DNA of 64,000 nt from contig CAZLMM010000001.1 in NCBI GenBank assembly GCA_964560495.1, positions 1-64,000 of the forward strand, read 5' to 3'. The position numbers and the translations under genes are program-made. The notes beneath the pieces were generated by a model. It saw only the letters and a program-made list of their open reading frames with translations, made no database searches and had not been told where the DNA came from. This stretch comes from UBA5069 sp964560495 (GTDB lineage: Bacteria > Chloroflexota > Anaerolineae > Caldilineales > Caldilineaceae). Below, one piece after another: positions 26,301 through 34,224 of the stretch (position 1 is the stretch's first letter; the number at the start of each line of letters is the position of its first letter).

Positions 26301-28668
26301 GGTTGAATTGCAGTTCGGGCGCGCCGCCTGCATTCAGAACTGCATTGGCCGTCATTGCGGTTGCGCCGGGGCGATCCACAAAGCCGACGCCGCGATCCGT
26401 GCGGAAGAGGAAAGCCACCCGGATGTTGCCGCCCGGTTCGCCGCCATCCTGATTAGGCGCGGGATCCACCTGGCGGAACTGGTAGGTCGGGCCGCCCGCG
26501 TTCTGGATGGCCGTGATCAGGGTGTTGAGCGTCACATCCGCCGCCGTCACCGTGTTGCTGATGGCGCCGTTGTTGTCCTGCACTTCTTCCAGGGTCAGGA
26601 TATCTGGTGAGTGGAGATGATTGACGACGATGTTCGCCAAAGCGCCGAAACGCCCGCCGTCGCTTGGATCCAGATTTTCAACGTTGAAAGTAGCGATACT
26701 CAACTCATTGGCGTCGGGCGTCGAGAAGGAGAGCGCTGGCTTCACCAGGCCGCCGGCTGTCACAGGCGGCAACGCGCCCGTGGTGAGCAGCTTGAAATTG
26801 GCGAAAGAATAGTCCATGACGCCAACAACAGAGCCGGCGAAGGAGTCTCCCACATTCACGGTAGGCAGGTCTGGGTTGCTGTTGTTGAGCGCGTCACCCA
26901 AGATGATGCGTTCGGGATTGTAGTCGTTGGCGGCGATGATGACGCCGCCTCGGGCTGTGCGCAGCCCTTGTCCCGCGCCGCCGTCGGCCAGCACGGGGAT
27001 TTCACGGTTCAAGCCCGCGCCGCTGCCAAAGACCTGGGTGGGGCCAACGGCTACGGCGTGATTCACCTGCACCAACATTCCCTCCAGGCTTTCATAGAAG
27101 TCAAGACCTTCTTTGTTGGCCTCGAAGCTGGCTGTCGCCGCCGGGTCCGTCTCCACACTGGCGCCGGGCGCCGTGGGGTCGTCATGGATGATCATGGTCG
27201 GTGGAACGCGTCCGCCCACGCCGATAATGGTCGCCGCGGGCAGCGTGTTGCCGCTGGAAAGGACAGAGACGCCGGCGTTCGAGCTGGTGATCTGTGTGCT
27301 GGTGAGATTGGGCCAGGCGCTGCTGACGGGCGTGCAGCTTGCACTGGTGCAGCCAGCGCGAAACTCTGACGCAACGCCATCGACCTGCACCAGGTCGCCC
27401 ACGGCCACAGTCGGCGCGCCGCCTGTGAAGACGAAGATCGCCTCCGATGTGGCTGGGTTGGCGTCTGTCGTCGCATCCGGCTCCTGAATGTAGAAGCCGT
27501 TGCCCCGCAGCGCAGTGACAATGCCCTCCACATCTTGCACGGCCTGACCAACCGAGATGGCGTTGTCCAGAATCACGGGAACCAGCGGCGAGGTGTGACC
27601 GGCGCCCTGGATGTCATGAATGCGATAGGTGAGTGCAGTTGTAGTGAAGCTGAAACTGCGATCGCTGAGCATCTCGTTGGGCGGGTCGTCAGCATCCTGG
27701 TCGGTGACGTTGGCGGCGACGACCGTCACAACGCAGATTTCACCGTTGGCAAAGTCTGTCGTCGGGTTGATGGCATACGCAGTCGGTCCGCCGGAGATCG
27801 CGAGATCGCCTGTGGTGCGCGAGCCGCTCACCGGACAGACGATTGTGACCCAGTCGCCCGTCACGTCCACAGGTTCGCTGAAGGTGATGACAACCGTTGC
27901 ATCGAGGGGAATATTAGCTGCGTTGTTGGCCGGATTCGTCGCGCTCACGACCGGCGCGCTGTCGCCGGCAGCCATTCCAGAGAGAGTCACGTTATCGAAA
28001 CGCCATGTGCCCGAGCCGGCGTATGTGGATGAGCTGCGCGACGCTCGATAGTTGCCTGTAGTCGGGTCGAAGCCAGAGACGATGCGAAAGACTGCATTGG
28101 GGTTGTCGTTGACCTGGGTGAAAGCGCTTAGGTCAACGCTGCGCTCATACCAGACGTCGCCCGTGCCTGTGGCCTGGGGAACGAAGGTGAAGGTGAAGAC
28201 ATCGGTGAAGGTTACGCCGTCCGCCGAGACCTGCACCACGGTGGTGTTGTTGGCCGTGTTGCTATGGCGCTGTTGCCAGGCGAGCGTCAGGTGCTGATAA
28301 CCGACCGTGCTCACTGCGAACTGGACGCCGGCGCTCTTGTTGCCCACGCCTGACGCCGGGTAGGAGGTAGTGTTCCAGCCGGAGTTGTCGCCGCCTGGCG
28401 GGTTGTTGGGAAATCCGGTCGCAAAGGTGGCTGTTGTCCCCCCGATCAGCGACGCGGTCCCCACGCCTACCGCCGGCGTGGTCACGCCTGTGGAGGTGCT
28501 GCCGTCGGGCGGCGCCGAATCGAAACTCCACTGGGTGATGACCGCAGGAGATACAGCGCTGGCGGCCCGAGGGCGCGCGGCGACAACAAAGACAAGGCTG
28601 GCGAAGATCCCGCACAGAACCAGTCCGACCAACCAGACGCGAACACGCTCGACTGTGAAGTGCTGCAT
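23335..28668 (-). CDS. Large multidomain extracellular nuclease with beta-propeller
   Basis: A secreted protein of 1777 residues. Layout: signal peptide (VWLVGLVLCGIFASLVFVVAA); an N-terminal beta-sandwich; a Big_5 Ig-like domain (ITFSEPVDVTG); an OB-fold region; an endonuclease/exonuclease/phosphatase domain with IATFNVENLDP, LTLEEVQDNNG, NHFNSKGGDHP, VLGDLNDFEFSPP, QSLDHILVSN and VSDHDPEVV; a choice-of-anchor I type propeller (SLALHPTQDYFLAV and following); a cadherin-like stretch; and an SdrD-B-like domain (YDSDSNGRRTSREPF). It ends RMFLPLAAR. GAGGGG precedes the ATG at 28668. It probably degrades extracellular DNA. Confidence 0.83.
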   Translation of the reverse strand: MQHFTVERVRVWLVGLVLCGIFASLVFVVAARPRAASAVSPAVITQWSFDSAPPDGSTSTGVTTPAVGVGTASLIGGTTATFATGFPNNPPGGDNSGWNTTSYPASGVGNKSAGVQFAVSTVGYQHLTLAWQQRHSNTANNTTVVQVSADGVTFTDVFTFTFVPQATGTGDVWYERSVDLSAFTQVNDNPNAVFRIVSGFDPTTGNYRASRSSSTYAGSGTWRFDNVTLSGMAAGDSAPVVSATNPANNAANIPLDATVVITFSEPVDVTGDWVTIVCPVSGSRTTGDLAISGGPTAYAINPTTDFANGEICVVTVVAANVTDQDADDPPNEMLSDRSFSFTTTALTYRIHDIQGAGHTSPLVPVILDNAISVGQAVQDVEGIVTALRGNGFYIQEPDATTDANPATSEAIFVFTGGAPTVAVGDLVQVDGVASEFRAGCTSASCTPVSSAWPNLTSTQITSSNAGVSVLSSGNTLPAATIIGVGGRVPPTMIIHDDPTAPGASVETDPAATASFEANKEGLDFYESLEGMLVQVNHAVAVGPTQVFGSGAGLNREIPVLADGGAGQGLRTARGGVIIAANDYNPERIILGDALNNSNPDLPTVNVGDSFAGSVVGVMDYSFANFKLLTTGALPPVTAGGLVKPALSFSTPDANELSIATFNVENLDPSDGGRFGALANIVVNHLHSPDILTLEEVQDNNGAISNTVTAADVTLNTLITAIQNAGGPTYQFRQVDPAPNQDGGEPGGNIRVAFLFRTDRGVGFVDRPGATAMTANAVLNAGGAPELQFNPGRIDPTNAAFMDSRKPLAGEFTFDGRKLFLIANHFNSKGGDHPLFGRLQPPVLSSEVQRLQQAAVVAGFVNQIRAIDANARIIVLGDLNDFEFSPPLSVLEAAGLNTLIERLPPNQRYSYNYQGNAQSLDHILVSNSVLNSFDIQYEVVHVNSEFTDQVSDHDPEVVRFTANVAPALIARSQYDTGLGANGAEIIDLRDNIAGLTNAGDGSVDLLDVTNLLQPTLIRRIPGFSQLNSLALHPTQDYFLAVAGSSKPAAAPVSGKVRAYRLADGALLAEADTGIQPDSVDISPDGMWAVIANEAEGFAVGDNGGPGSLTIVDLSGFDPDAPTPLHVTQVALPSQNGAPGFTVNRTDDLARLPIDNAPGTLEPESVIFSPDSQYAYISLQENTGVVRIKLADNSLTFFGLGQTTHPVDRVNGDGYNPNSLLTLFREPDGVAYFEMNGMRYLATADEGDTRDDIPPGSMNGRVRGGRTVSIFDADTGALVGDTGNQFDALSARFGVYPDTRSDRGGSEPEVLDAKVFAGRVLIAVGLERSNAIALVDATDPAAPQVFQLIASGVGPEGVKFFEQNGQLFVLSANEVAGTVTIATAPVIPLAVTQKGAYNTPLALYDLNVIDADAGERIEATLTLDNPAAGSLSTTGSAADAGFSDLGGGQYLVSGAVGGVNALLTGLIFAPAAGFSGPVAVTIEVSDGLAEPIGGVLTIVISPPASITIVKDALPDSAFDFRFTAAPSGGPLPAEFLLDNPAVDDNDGVPTSRSFSLENGVYTFREQVPTGWRLIDIRCSDNASVAIDLSQAAAIITHNNEDVTCTFVNSQDVTVRAVVFYDSDSNGRRTSREPFLNLWTVTVTDLPNMTMTYSQKTNSIGKANFNFLPAGAYKVCVALQSGWVNTLPAGPEPCHTVNLAPGQVADVLFGANVVRIGAAQETTAGAQNGVLIRDGGLPTGDDSTYIDLATWVDTDLLTPLPDAPEAEEQTTRMFLPLAAR

Positions 28669-28915
28669 TTCTATCCCCTCTTCAATGCTCATGGGTGATT
28701 TTGACCAACTTTACTTCCATTATCCATCATTGAGCCGGCGATTAACAGCAGGTTCGCGCTCCGTTAACATTTGCGACAGGAATTGGGGATCTTCGTTTCT
28801 CCTCAAGGATTGGTGGTACGGGCATGAGGTGGGGTGGAACAACCTGTTCGCATTAAGCGGCGATTGCCGCCCGCCCTACCTCGCGCCCCAACTTATTGAG
28901 ATGATACGGATCTTC

Positions 28916-30487
28916 CTAATCAATGATCGTCTGGCTCTGTTCGTGCATATAGAGCGGCAGCGTGTAGAGGCCGCCCACGCCCTTGCCGCTGGAGCCGCTG
29001 CCTTTCCAGCCGCCAAATGCCTGGATGCCCGGCCAGGCGCCTGTGGTCGCGCCCGAAGCCCGATTGGCGTAGACTGTCCCGGCCTCGATGTGATCCATGA
29101 ACCACTGAATTTCGGCCTCGTCTTCGCTGAAGAAGCCAGCCGTCAGCCCGTAGGTGGTGTCATTTGCTTTGCGCATCCCTTCCTCCAGGCTGTCCACGCG
29201 GCCAACATAGAGGATGGGGAGGAATAGCTCCTGCTTTACCAGGTCGTGCTCATCGTTCAGCCCGGCGATGACGGTCGGCTGCACATAGTACCCGCGCGCC
29301 AAATCGCCATCGGTGAGCACGTTGCCGCCAAAGAGCACTTGGCCGTCGGCGCGCGCCCGCGCCACGTAACGCTGATAGTCCTCGTAGGCGTGGCGGTCGA
29401 TGACGGTGCCCATGAAGGCTTCGCGCGTCGTCGGGTCGCCCACCTTCAGTCCGCTCGTTTTCTCCAGCAACATTCTTACAAACTGATCATAGACACGGGC
29501 GTGGACATATACCCGTGAACAGGCAGAGCACTTCTGGCCGTCCAGCCCAAAGGCCGAACGAACGACGCCTGTCGCCGCCTTCTCCAGATCGGCCCGATCG
29601 GAGATAATGACCGGATTCTTGCCACCCATCTCGATGATGGCCGGGCGCGGATAGCGGCCGGCGAAGGCGTTGCGCGCCACCTGCATGCCCACATCGTAGG
29701 AGCCTGTGAAGGTCCAGCCGTCGATGTCAGGATTGTCCTGCATCTCCTGGCCCACAGTGCGCCCCGGCCCGCTGACATAGTTGAAGACGCCCGGCGGCAG
29801 ACCAGCTTCAGCAAACAGCTCGGCGGTCTTCCAGCCCGTGTACATGGTGGTGGACGCCCCCTTGAAGACGACTGTGTTGCCCGTCGCCAGCGCCGCGCCA
29901 ATGGGCGCGCCAGCCAGGGCCATGGGGAAGTTGAAGGGCGAAATCACCGCCCAAACGCCATAGGGCTTGAGAACGCTTCGGTTGCGCTCGTTGGGGCTGA
30001 GTTTGCCCAGTGGGTTGATATAGCCCCGATTCTTCTCCATCGCATCAGCGTAATAGCGCAGGAGGTCGGCTGTTTCCTCCATTTCGCCCAGGGCCTCCAG
30101 CCGACTCTTGCCCACTTCCAGGGTCATGATTGCCGCCAACTCGAAGATGTTGTCGCTCATGGCTTCCGCAACCCGGCGAACGATGGCAACCCGATCCTGC
30201 CAGGGCGTGGCGGCCCAACCCGGAAATGCGGAGCGGGCCGCGGCGATGGCTGCGCGCACGTGATCGACGCCGCCCTTTTGCGCGGTGCACAGGTGGACAG
30301 TCGTATCGACCGGGCTGTAGGTCTTGATCTTTTCATCGGCGAAGACGCGCTCGCCGTCAATGAACATAGGGGTCTCAAAACCGAGCATGGTGGATTTCAC
30401 TTTTGCCAATGCAACATCGAAAGCCGCTTGCAGCTCCTCGTTGTCTGCTGACATTGTGGAATAGGTGATTTTGATTTTCTGCGCCAT
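28916..30487 (-). CDS. Delta-1-pyrroline-5-carboxylate dehydrogenase-type aldehyde dehydrogenase
   Basis: NAD(P)-dependent aldehyde dehydrogenase (523 residues) most like L-glutamate gamma-semialdehyde dehydrogenase, the second step of proline breakdown. Visible: the Rossmann PFNFPMALAGAPIGAALATGN region, TFTGSYDVGMQ, the general-base glutamate in IEMGGKNP, the nucleophile in GLDGQKCSACSR, and the C-terminal GWKGSGSSGKGVGG loop. The family start MAQKIKITYST and AGGAGAG place the start at 30487. No proline dehydrogenase is nearby, so a different aldehyde substrate is possible. An ATGGGA-attg-TCCCAT palindrome lies 47 bases upstream. Confidence 0.83.
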   Translation of the reverse strand: MAQKIKITYSTMSADNEELQAAFDVALAKVKSTMLGFETPMFIDGERVFADEKIKTYSPVDTTVHLCTAQKGGVDHVRAAIAAARSAFPGWAATPWQDRVAIVRRVAEAMSDNIFELAAIMTLEVGKSRLEALGEMEETADLLRYYADAMEKNRGYINPLGKLSPNERNRSVLKPYGVWAVISPFNFPMALAGAPIGAALATGNTVVFKGASTTMYTGWKTAELFAEAGLPPGVFNYVSGPGRTVGQEMQDNPDIDGWTFTGSYDVGMQVARNAFAGRYPRPAIIEMGGKNPVIISDRADLEKAATGVVRSAFGLDGQKCSACSRVYVHARVYDQFVRMLLEKTSGLKVGDPTTREAFMGTVIDRHAYEDYQRYVARARADGQVLFGGNVLTDGDLARGYYVQPTVIAGLNDEHDLVKQELFLPILYVGRVDSLEEGMRKANDTTYGLTAGFFSEDEAEIQWFMDHIEAGTVYANRASGATTGAWPGIQAFGGWKGSGSSGKGVGGLYTLPLYMHEQSQTIID

Positions 30488-30533
30488 AATTCTCTCCTGA
30501 AATTTGACCTGCAAACAACAACTTGCGCTGTAT

Positions 30534-30549
30534 ATGGGAATTGTCCCAT
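30534..30549. promoter_or_regulatory. Operator-like palindrome upstream of the P5C dehydrogenase gene
   Basis: ATGGGA, four bases, TCCCAT, located next to a TATACA-like -10 box on the minus strand. A possible repressor site; no regulator gene is adjacent. Confidence 0.35.
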
Positions 30550-30647
30550 TACGTTACACGATTTCTTCCGTCCGTTCAAGTTCGGTCATCGAAGATGTCC
30601 GGCGGTATAGACGCCGCCGGCGACAAACAAGCGCTGGCATGGCGGGG

Positions 30648-30667
30648 GTGCGGTTTCCATACCGCAC
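30648..30667. repeat. Small palindrome related to family C
   Basis: GTGCGGT-TTCCAT-ACCGCAC in the divergent gap between the aldehyde dehydrogenase and 2-hydroxyacid dehydrogenase genes. Apart from this and the operator-like site, I see nothing in 30550-30759. Confidence 0.4.
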
Positions 30668-30759
30668 GACCTCTGCCGCACCAATGACGATTGGCGCTAT
30701 GGAAACCGCCGGCTACTGTTTCGATTCATATCAACCACCAAGCAAGAAAGAGAGAACAC

Positions 30760-31725
30760 ATGAAGCCCATCATCTGGTCCGAATTTGCCATAGCCGCCGA
30801 TCTGCGCGAGCGCCTTGCATCAGTCTGTGATGTCGTTGTGGGCGGCGATGTGTTGGCCCTCGACAATGTGGCCGCCATCATCATCGGCAACCTGTTGGAT
30901 GCCGGCCCTGCGTTTATGGACCGTATGGGTGAATCGCTGACGGTCATCGCCCGGCCGGGCATCGGCATCGACAATGTCAACGTGCCCGCGGCCACGGAGC
31001 GCGGCATCCTGGTCATCCACACACCCGATGCGCCCACAGAGTCCACAGCCGAACACGCAGTAGCTCTGCTGCTGGCTGTGGCCAAGCGGGTCGTGACGGG
31101 CGCGCGCTTCCTGCAAAGCCGCGACTTCGACCGCTCCCAGATGTTCGGCATGGAGCTGAAGGATCGTGTCCTGGGGGTGGTCGGCTTTGGGCGCATTGGT
31201 CGCCGCGTCGCCGAAATCTGCGGACTGGGGCTGCGAATGAAGATCATCGTCTACGATCCCTTCATCCAGCGGGTGGAGCAGCCAGGCGTGGAGTTGACTG
31301 GCGACCTGGATTATCTCCTGGCCAACGCCGACGTGGTGACGCTCCATACGCCTCTCATGGCCGAGACGCGACATCTCATGAACGCCAGTCGCATCAGCCG
31401 CATGAAGCGCGGCGCGTACCTGATCAACGCCAGCCGCGGCCCGGTCGTCGATGAAGCTGCGCTGCTCGAGGCCCTGCGCAGCGGCCATCTGGCTGGCGCC
31501 GGTCTCGATGTGACCGACCCGGAGCCGCCGCTGCCGGACAATCCGCTGCTGACCATGAACAACGTGGTGGTGACGCCTCATATCGCTTCCTACACCGACC
31601 GCGGAATGCGTGGGATGCAAGAGGGTGTGGCAGACCAACTTGTACAGGTTTTCTCGGGACAGCGCCCGCCTTTCGTCGCCAATGGAGCGGCGTGGCCGGG
31701 GCGCGCGAGTCGGTTTCAAGCGTGA
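30760..31725 (+). CDS. D-isomer specific 2-hydroxyacid dehydrogenase
   Basis: A 321-residue NAD-dependent dehydrogenase of the phosphoglycerate dehydrogenase/glyoxylate reductase family. It has the substrate-domain RPGIGIDNVNVPAA, the nucleotide-binding GVVGFGRIGRRVAE, and the catalytic trio: Arg in INASRGPVVDE, Glu in DVTDPEPPLPDNP, and His in VVTPHIASYT. There is no ACT or C-terminal regulatory domain, so it is not a regulated serine-pathway enzyme. The start at 30760 has AGAGAG upstream and the family N-terminus. A TPP enzyme and an SDR follow in the same direction after a repeat-rich gap. Confidence 0.85.
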   Translation: MKPIIWSEFAIAADLRERLASVCDVVVGGDVLALDNVAAIIIGNLLDAGPAFMDRMGESLTVIARPGIGIDNVNVPAATERGILVIHTPDAPTESTAEHAVALLLAVAKRVVTGARFLQSRDFDRSQMFGMELKDRVLGVVGFGRIGRRVAEICGLGLRMKIIVYDPFIQRVEQPGVELTGDLDYLLANADVVTLHTPLMAETRHLMNASRISRMKRGAYLINASRGPVVDEAALLEALRSGHLAGAGLDVTDPEPPLPDNPLLTMNNVVVTPHIASYTDRGMRGMQEGVADQLVQVFSGQRPPFVANGAAWPGRASRFQA

Positions 31726-31748
31726 GCTGTATCAAAGAACTTTTGCAC

Positions 31749-31831
31749 GTAGCTGTCCAACTGTCCTGGAAGCTCGGAGCTTTCAGGACGGTGGCAGACG
31801 AAGTGAGTGTGCGATTCGCAATCGCACCTAC
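31749..31831. repeat. Adjacent family B and family C palindromes
   Basis: The family B flank GTAGCTGTCCAA (31749-31760), the arms GTCCTGGAAGCTC and GAGCTTTCAGGAC (31763-31789), then family C GTGCGATT-CGC-AATCGCAC (31809-31827), all inside the 122-base gap before the TPP enzyme gene. Confidence 0.65.
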
Positions 31832-31847
31832 GGTTGGTTGGTGAACG

Positions 31848-33452
31848 ATGACCACAGTTGCCGAAACCATTGCGCACGTCCTACAAGCTAACGGTGTGAC
31901 CGTCGTCTTTGGGCTGCCGGGCGGCGAGACGGTCGAGGTGTTGGATGCTCTGCGCCGGGTCGGCATCCGTTTTGTGCTGGCCCACAGCGAGTCCTCAGCC
32001 GCGTTTATGGCAGACGCCCACGCCCGGCTCAGCGGTGGCGTGGGCGTCTGCCTGACGACGTTGGGGCCGGGCGCGTGCAATGCGGTGATGGGCGTCGCTC
32101 ACGCCTACCTGGATCGCTCGCCGTTGCTCATCATTACTGCGCAAAAGCCTGATCACTTGCTGCCGGGTTACACCCATCAGGTGCTCGATCTCCAGGTGCT
32201 CTTTGCGCCCGTCACCAAAGGGTCATTCAAGGTTACGTCAGGCAACGCCAGCAGTGTGACGCAGGCTGCTCTTGACCTTGCGCGGGGAGGGCGTCCGGGC
32301 GCAGTGCATCTGCAAGTGAGCAACGAGGACGCCGGGCAGGAGGCGCTGGCAGGACGATCGAGCGCGAGTACGAGTACGCGCGCGAGTACGAGTACGATTG
32401 GTCAGGCGAGTCGAATCGTTGGTGGGGCGCGGCGACCCGTCGTTGTTGTCGGGTTAGGGCTAGAGCCGGAGCGGCCCTATGCTGCGCTACGGGAGCTGGC
32501 CGAGGCAGCAAATGCGCCGGTCGTCGTCACGCCCAAGGGCAAGGGCGCGTTGCCCGACGACCATCCCCTGGCCGCCGGAGTCATCGGCCTGACCATGCGC
32601 GACCCGGCTTATACTCTGCTGGATGAGGCGGACTGCATTATCGCCGTCGGCTTCGATGTGGTGGAGCTGGTCAAGCCCTGGCGACAGGATGCGTCGTTGA
32701 TCTGGGTTGCGTCATGGGAGAATCGAGACCCCACGCTGCCTGCGGTTGCGGAGATCATCGGCCCAATCACGTTAACACTGGACAGGCTCATCGCAGAGCA
32801 CTTTTCCACAGACCGGGATTGGGGCGCGCGCCGGGTGGCTGGTTGCCGAGCGGCGCTGGCTGCTCTGCCCTTGCCTGACCCTGCTCCTGGCCGACTGCTG
32901 CCCCAGCAGTTGCTAGCCTGTCTGCGCGCCGCCGCTAGTCCAGAGACGCCGTTGGTAGTTGACGTCGGCTCCCACAAGATTTTCGCTTCGTTGGCCTGGC
33001 CCACACTTGCACCCAACCGCTTCCTTGTCTCCAACGGTTTGTCGAGCATGGGTTATGGCCTTCCCGGCGCCATCGGCGCCAGCCTGGCCCTTCCCGGCCA
33101 GCCGGTGCTCTGTCTCACGGGCGATGCTGGACTGGCCATGGCGCTGGGCGATCTGGCGCTGCTGGCGCAAGCACAACTGCCCGTCGTGGTGGTGGTCTGC
33201 AATGACAGCGCGCTCGATCTGATCCGTTCCGCCCAGCTGCGCGCCAGCAAGCCCATCTACGGTGTGGAGTTCACCAATCCCGATTTCTGCGCGCTGGCTG
33301 GCGCTTTCGGCATTCGGGCGACTCGCGTTGCGACGAAGGATGAGTGCGCCGTAGCGGTAGAAGAGGCCTTCGTCAGCGGCGCTCCCTGGCTCATCGAGGC
33401 TATGATCGACCCGGTGGGTTACCCCACGACAGTGACAAGGAGGCAACCATGA
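31848..33452 (+). CDS. Thiamine pyrophosphate-dependent enzyme, acetolactate synthase-like
   Basis: A 534-residue TPP enzyme with the three-domain acetolactate synthase/benzoylformate decarboxylase fold. The cofactor-activating glutamate is in AHSESSAAFMA (about residue 49). The TPP/Mg motif starts CLTGDAGLAMALGDLALL and closes VVVVVCNDSALDLI. Substrate specificity is not evident. Residues about 173-186 are a Ser-Thr-Ala low-complexity linker encoded by two copies of CGAGTACGAGTACG (32365-32378 and 32383-32396). Its stop overlaps the SDR start (ATGA), so the two are coupled. Confidence 0.82.
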   Translation: MTTVAETIAHVLQANGVTVVFGLPGGETVEVLDALRRVGIRFVLAHSESSAAFMADAHARLSGGVGVCLTTLGPGACNAVMGVAHAYLDRSPLLIITAQKPDHLLPGYTHQVLDLQVLFAPVTKGSFKVTSGNASSVTQAALDLARGGRPGAVHLQVSNEDAGQEALAGRSSASTSTRASTSTIGQASRIVGGARRPVVVVGLGLEPERPYAALRELAEAANAPVVVTPKGKGALPDDHPLAAGVIGLTMRDPAYTLLDEADCIIAVGFDVVELVKPWRQDASLIWVASWENRDPTLPAVAEIIGPITLTLDRLIAEHFSTDRDWGARRVAGCRAALAALPLPDPAPGRLLPQQLLACLRAAASPETPLVVDVGSHKIFASLAWPTLAPNRFLVSNGLSSMGYGLPGAIGASLALPGQPVLCLTGDAGLAMALGDLALLAQAQLPVVVVVCNDSALDLIRSAQLRASKPIYGVEFTNPDFCALAGAFGIRATRVATKDECAVAVEEAFVSGAPWLIEAMIDPVGYPTTVTRRQP

Positions 33453-34180
33453 AGCTGAGCGGAAAAGTGGCGTTGGTGACAGGCGGCGGCAGCGGCGTCG
33501 GGCGGGCGGCAACTGCTGCTCTAGCGGGTGAAGGCGCACAGGTGGTGGCGATTGGCCGGCGCGAGACGCTGCTTCGGGAAACTTGCGCGGCAATCGCCAG
33601 CGACCCGCCAGCGCGCTACCTGGTGATGGATGTGGGGAATCGCCGCCAGGTCGAAGCGGGCGTGACATGGGTCACAGAAACGTTTGGCGCAATTCATTTG
33701 GTGGTGCACAGCGCCGGGGTCAACGTGCGCAAGCGCCGCATGGCCGAGCTTTCGCCCGAAGATTGGGACAGGGTGATGCAAATCAATGTCACCGGGGCGT
33801 TCAACATCTTTCACGCCGTCTTGTCGCAGATGCGCCAGCGTCGCGACGGTTTGATCATCAATATCTCCTCCATCGCCGGGCTGCGCGCCTCGCCGCTGGG
33901 GGGCGCGGCCTACAGCGCATCCAAGCACGCCCTGAATGCATTGGGGCTGGCGGTGGCGCAAGAGGAAAAAGAGAACGGGATCCGCGTGACCAACCTCTGC
34001 CCCGGCGAGATAAACACGCCGCTCCTCGATGAGCGCCCTGTGCAGGTGAGCGCCGAACATCGAGCGCAGATTCTCCAGCCCGAAGATGTGGCAGCGGCGG
34101 TGCTCTTTGTGGCGAGCCTGCCGCCCCGCGTTCACGTGCCAGAATTGATCATCAAACCGACAATCCAGAATTTCGCATGA
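33449..34180 (+). CDS. Short-chain dehydrogenase/reductase
   Basis: A 243-residue SDR: the nucleotide-binding VTGGGSGVGRAA at the N-terminus, NNAG-equivalent VVHSAGVN, the catalytic serine in INISSIAGLRA, and Tyr/Lys in AAYSASKHALN. The C-terminal LCPGEINTPLL matches the classical family. Start ATG at 33449 overlaps the stop of the TPP enzyme gene and has AAGGAGG upstream, so it is the second gene of that unit and likely reduces or oxidises the TPP enzyme product or a related 2-hydroxy/keto acid; this link is inference. Confidence 0.87.
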   Translation: MKLSGKVALVTGGGSGVGRAATAALAGEGAQVVAIGRRETLLRETCAAIASDPPARYLVMDVGNRRQVEAGVTWVTETFGAIHLVVHSAGVNVRKRRMAELSPEDWDRVMQINVTGAFNIFHAVLSQMRQRRDGLIINISSIAGLRASPLGGAAYSASKHALNALGLAVAQEEKENGIRVTNLCPGEINTPLLDERPVQVSAEHRAQILQPEDVAAAVLFVASLPPRVHVPELIIKPTIQNFA

Positions 34181-34224
34181 TGTTCCCTGCGTCGGGTCAT
34201 TACACATCAGGCAGCATAAACGCC

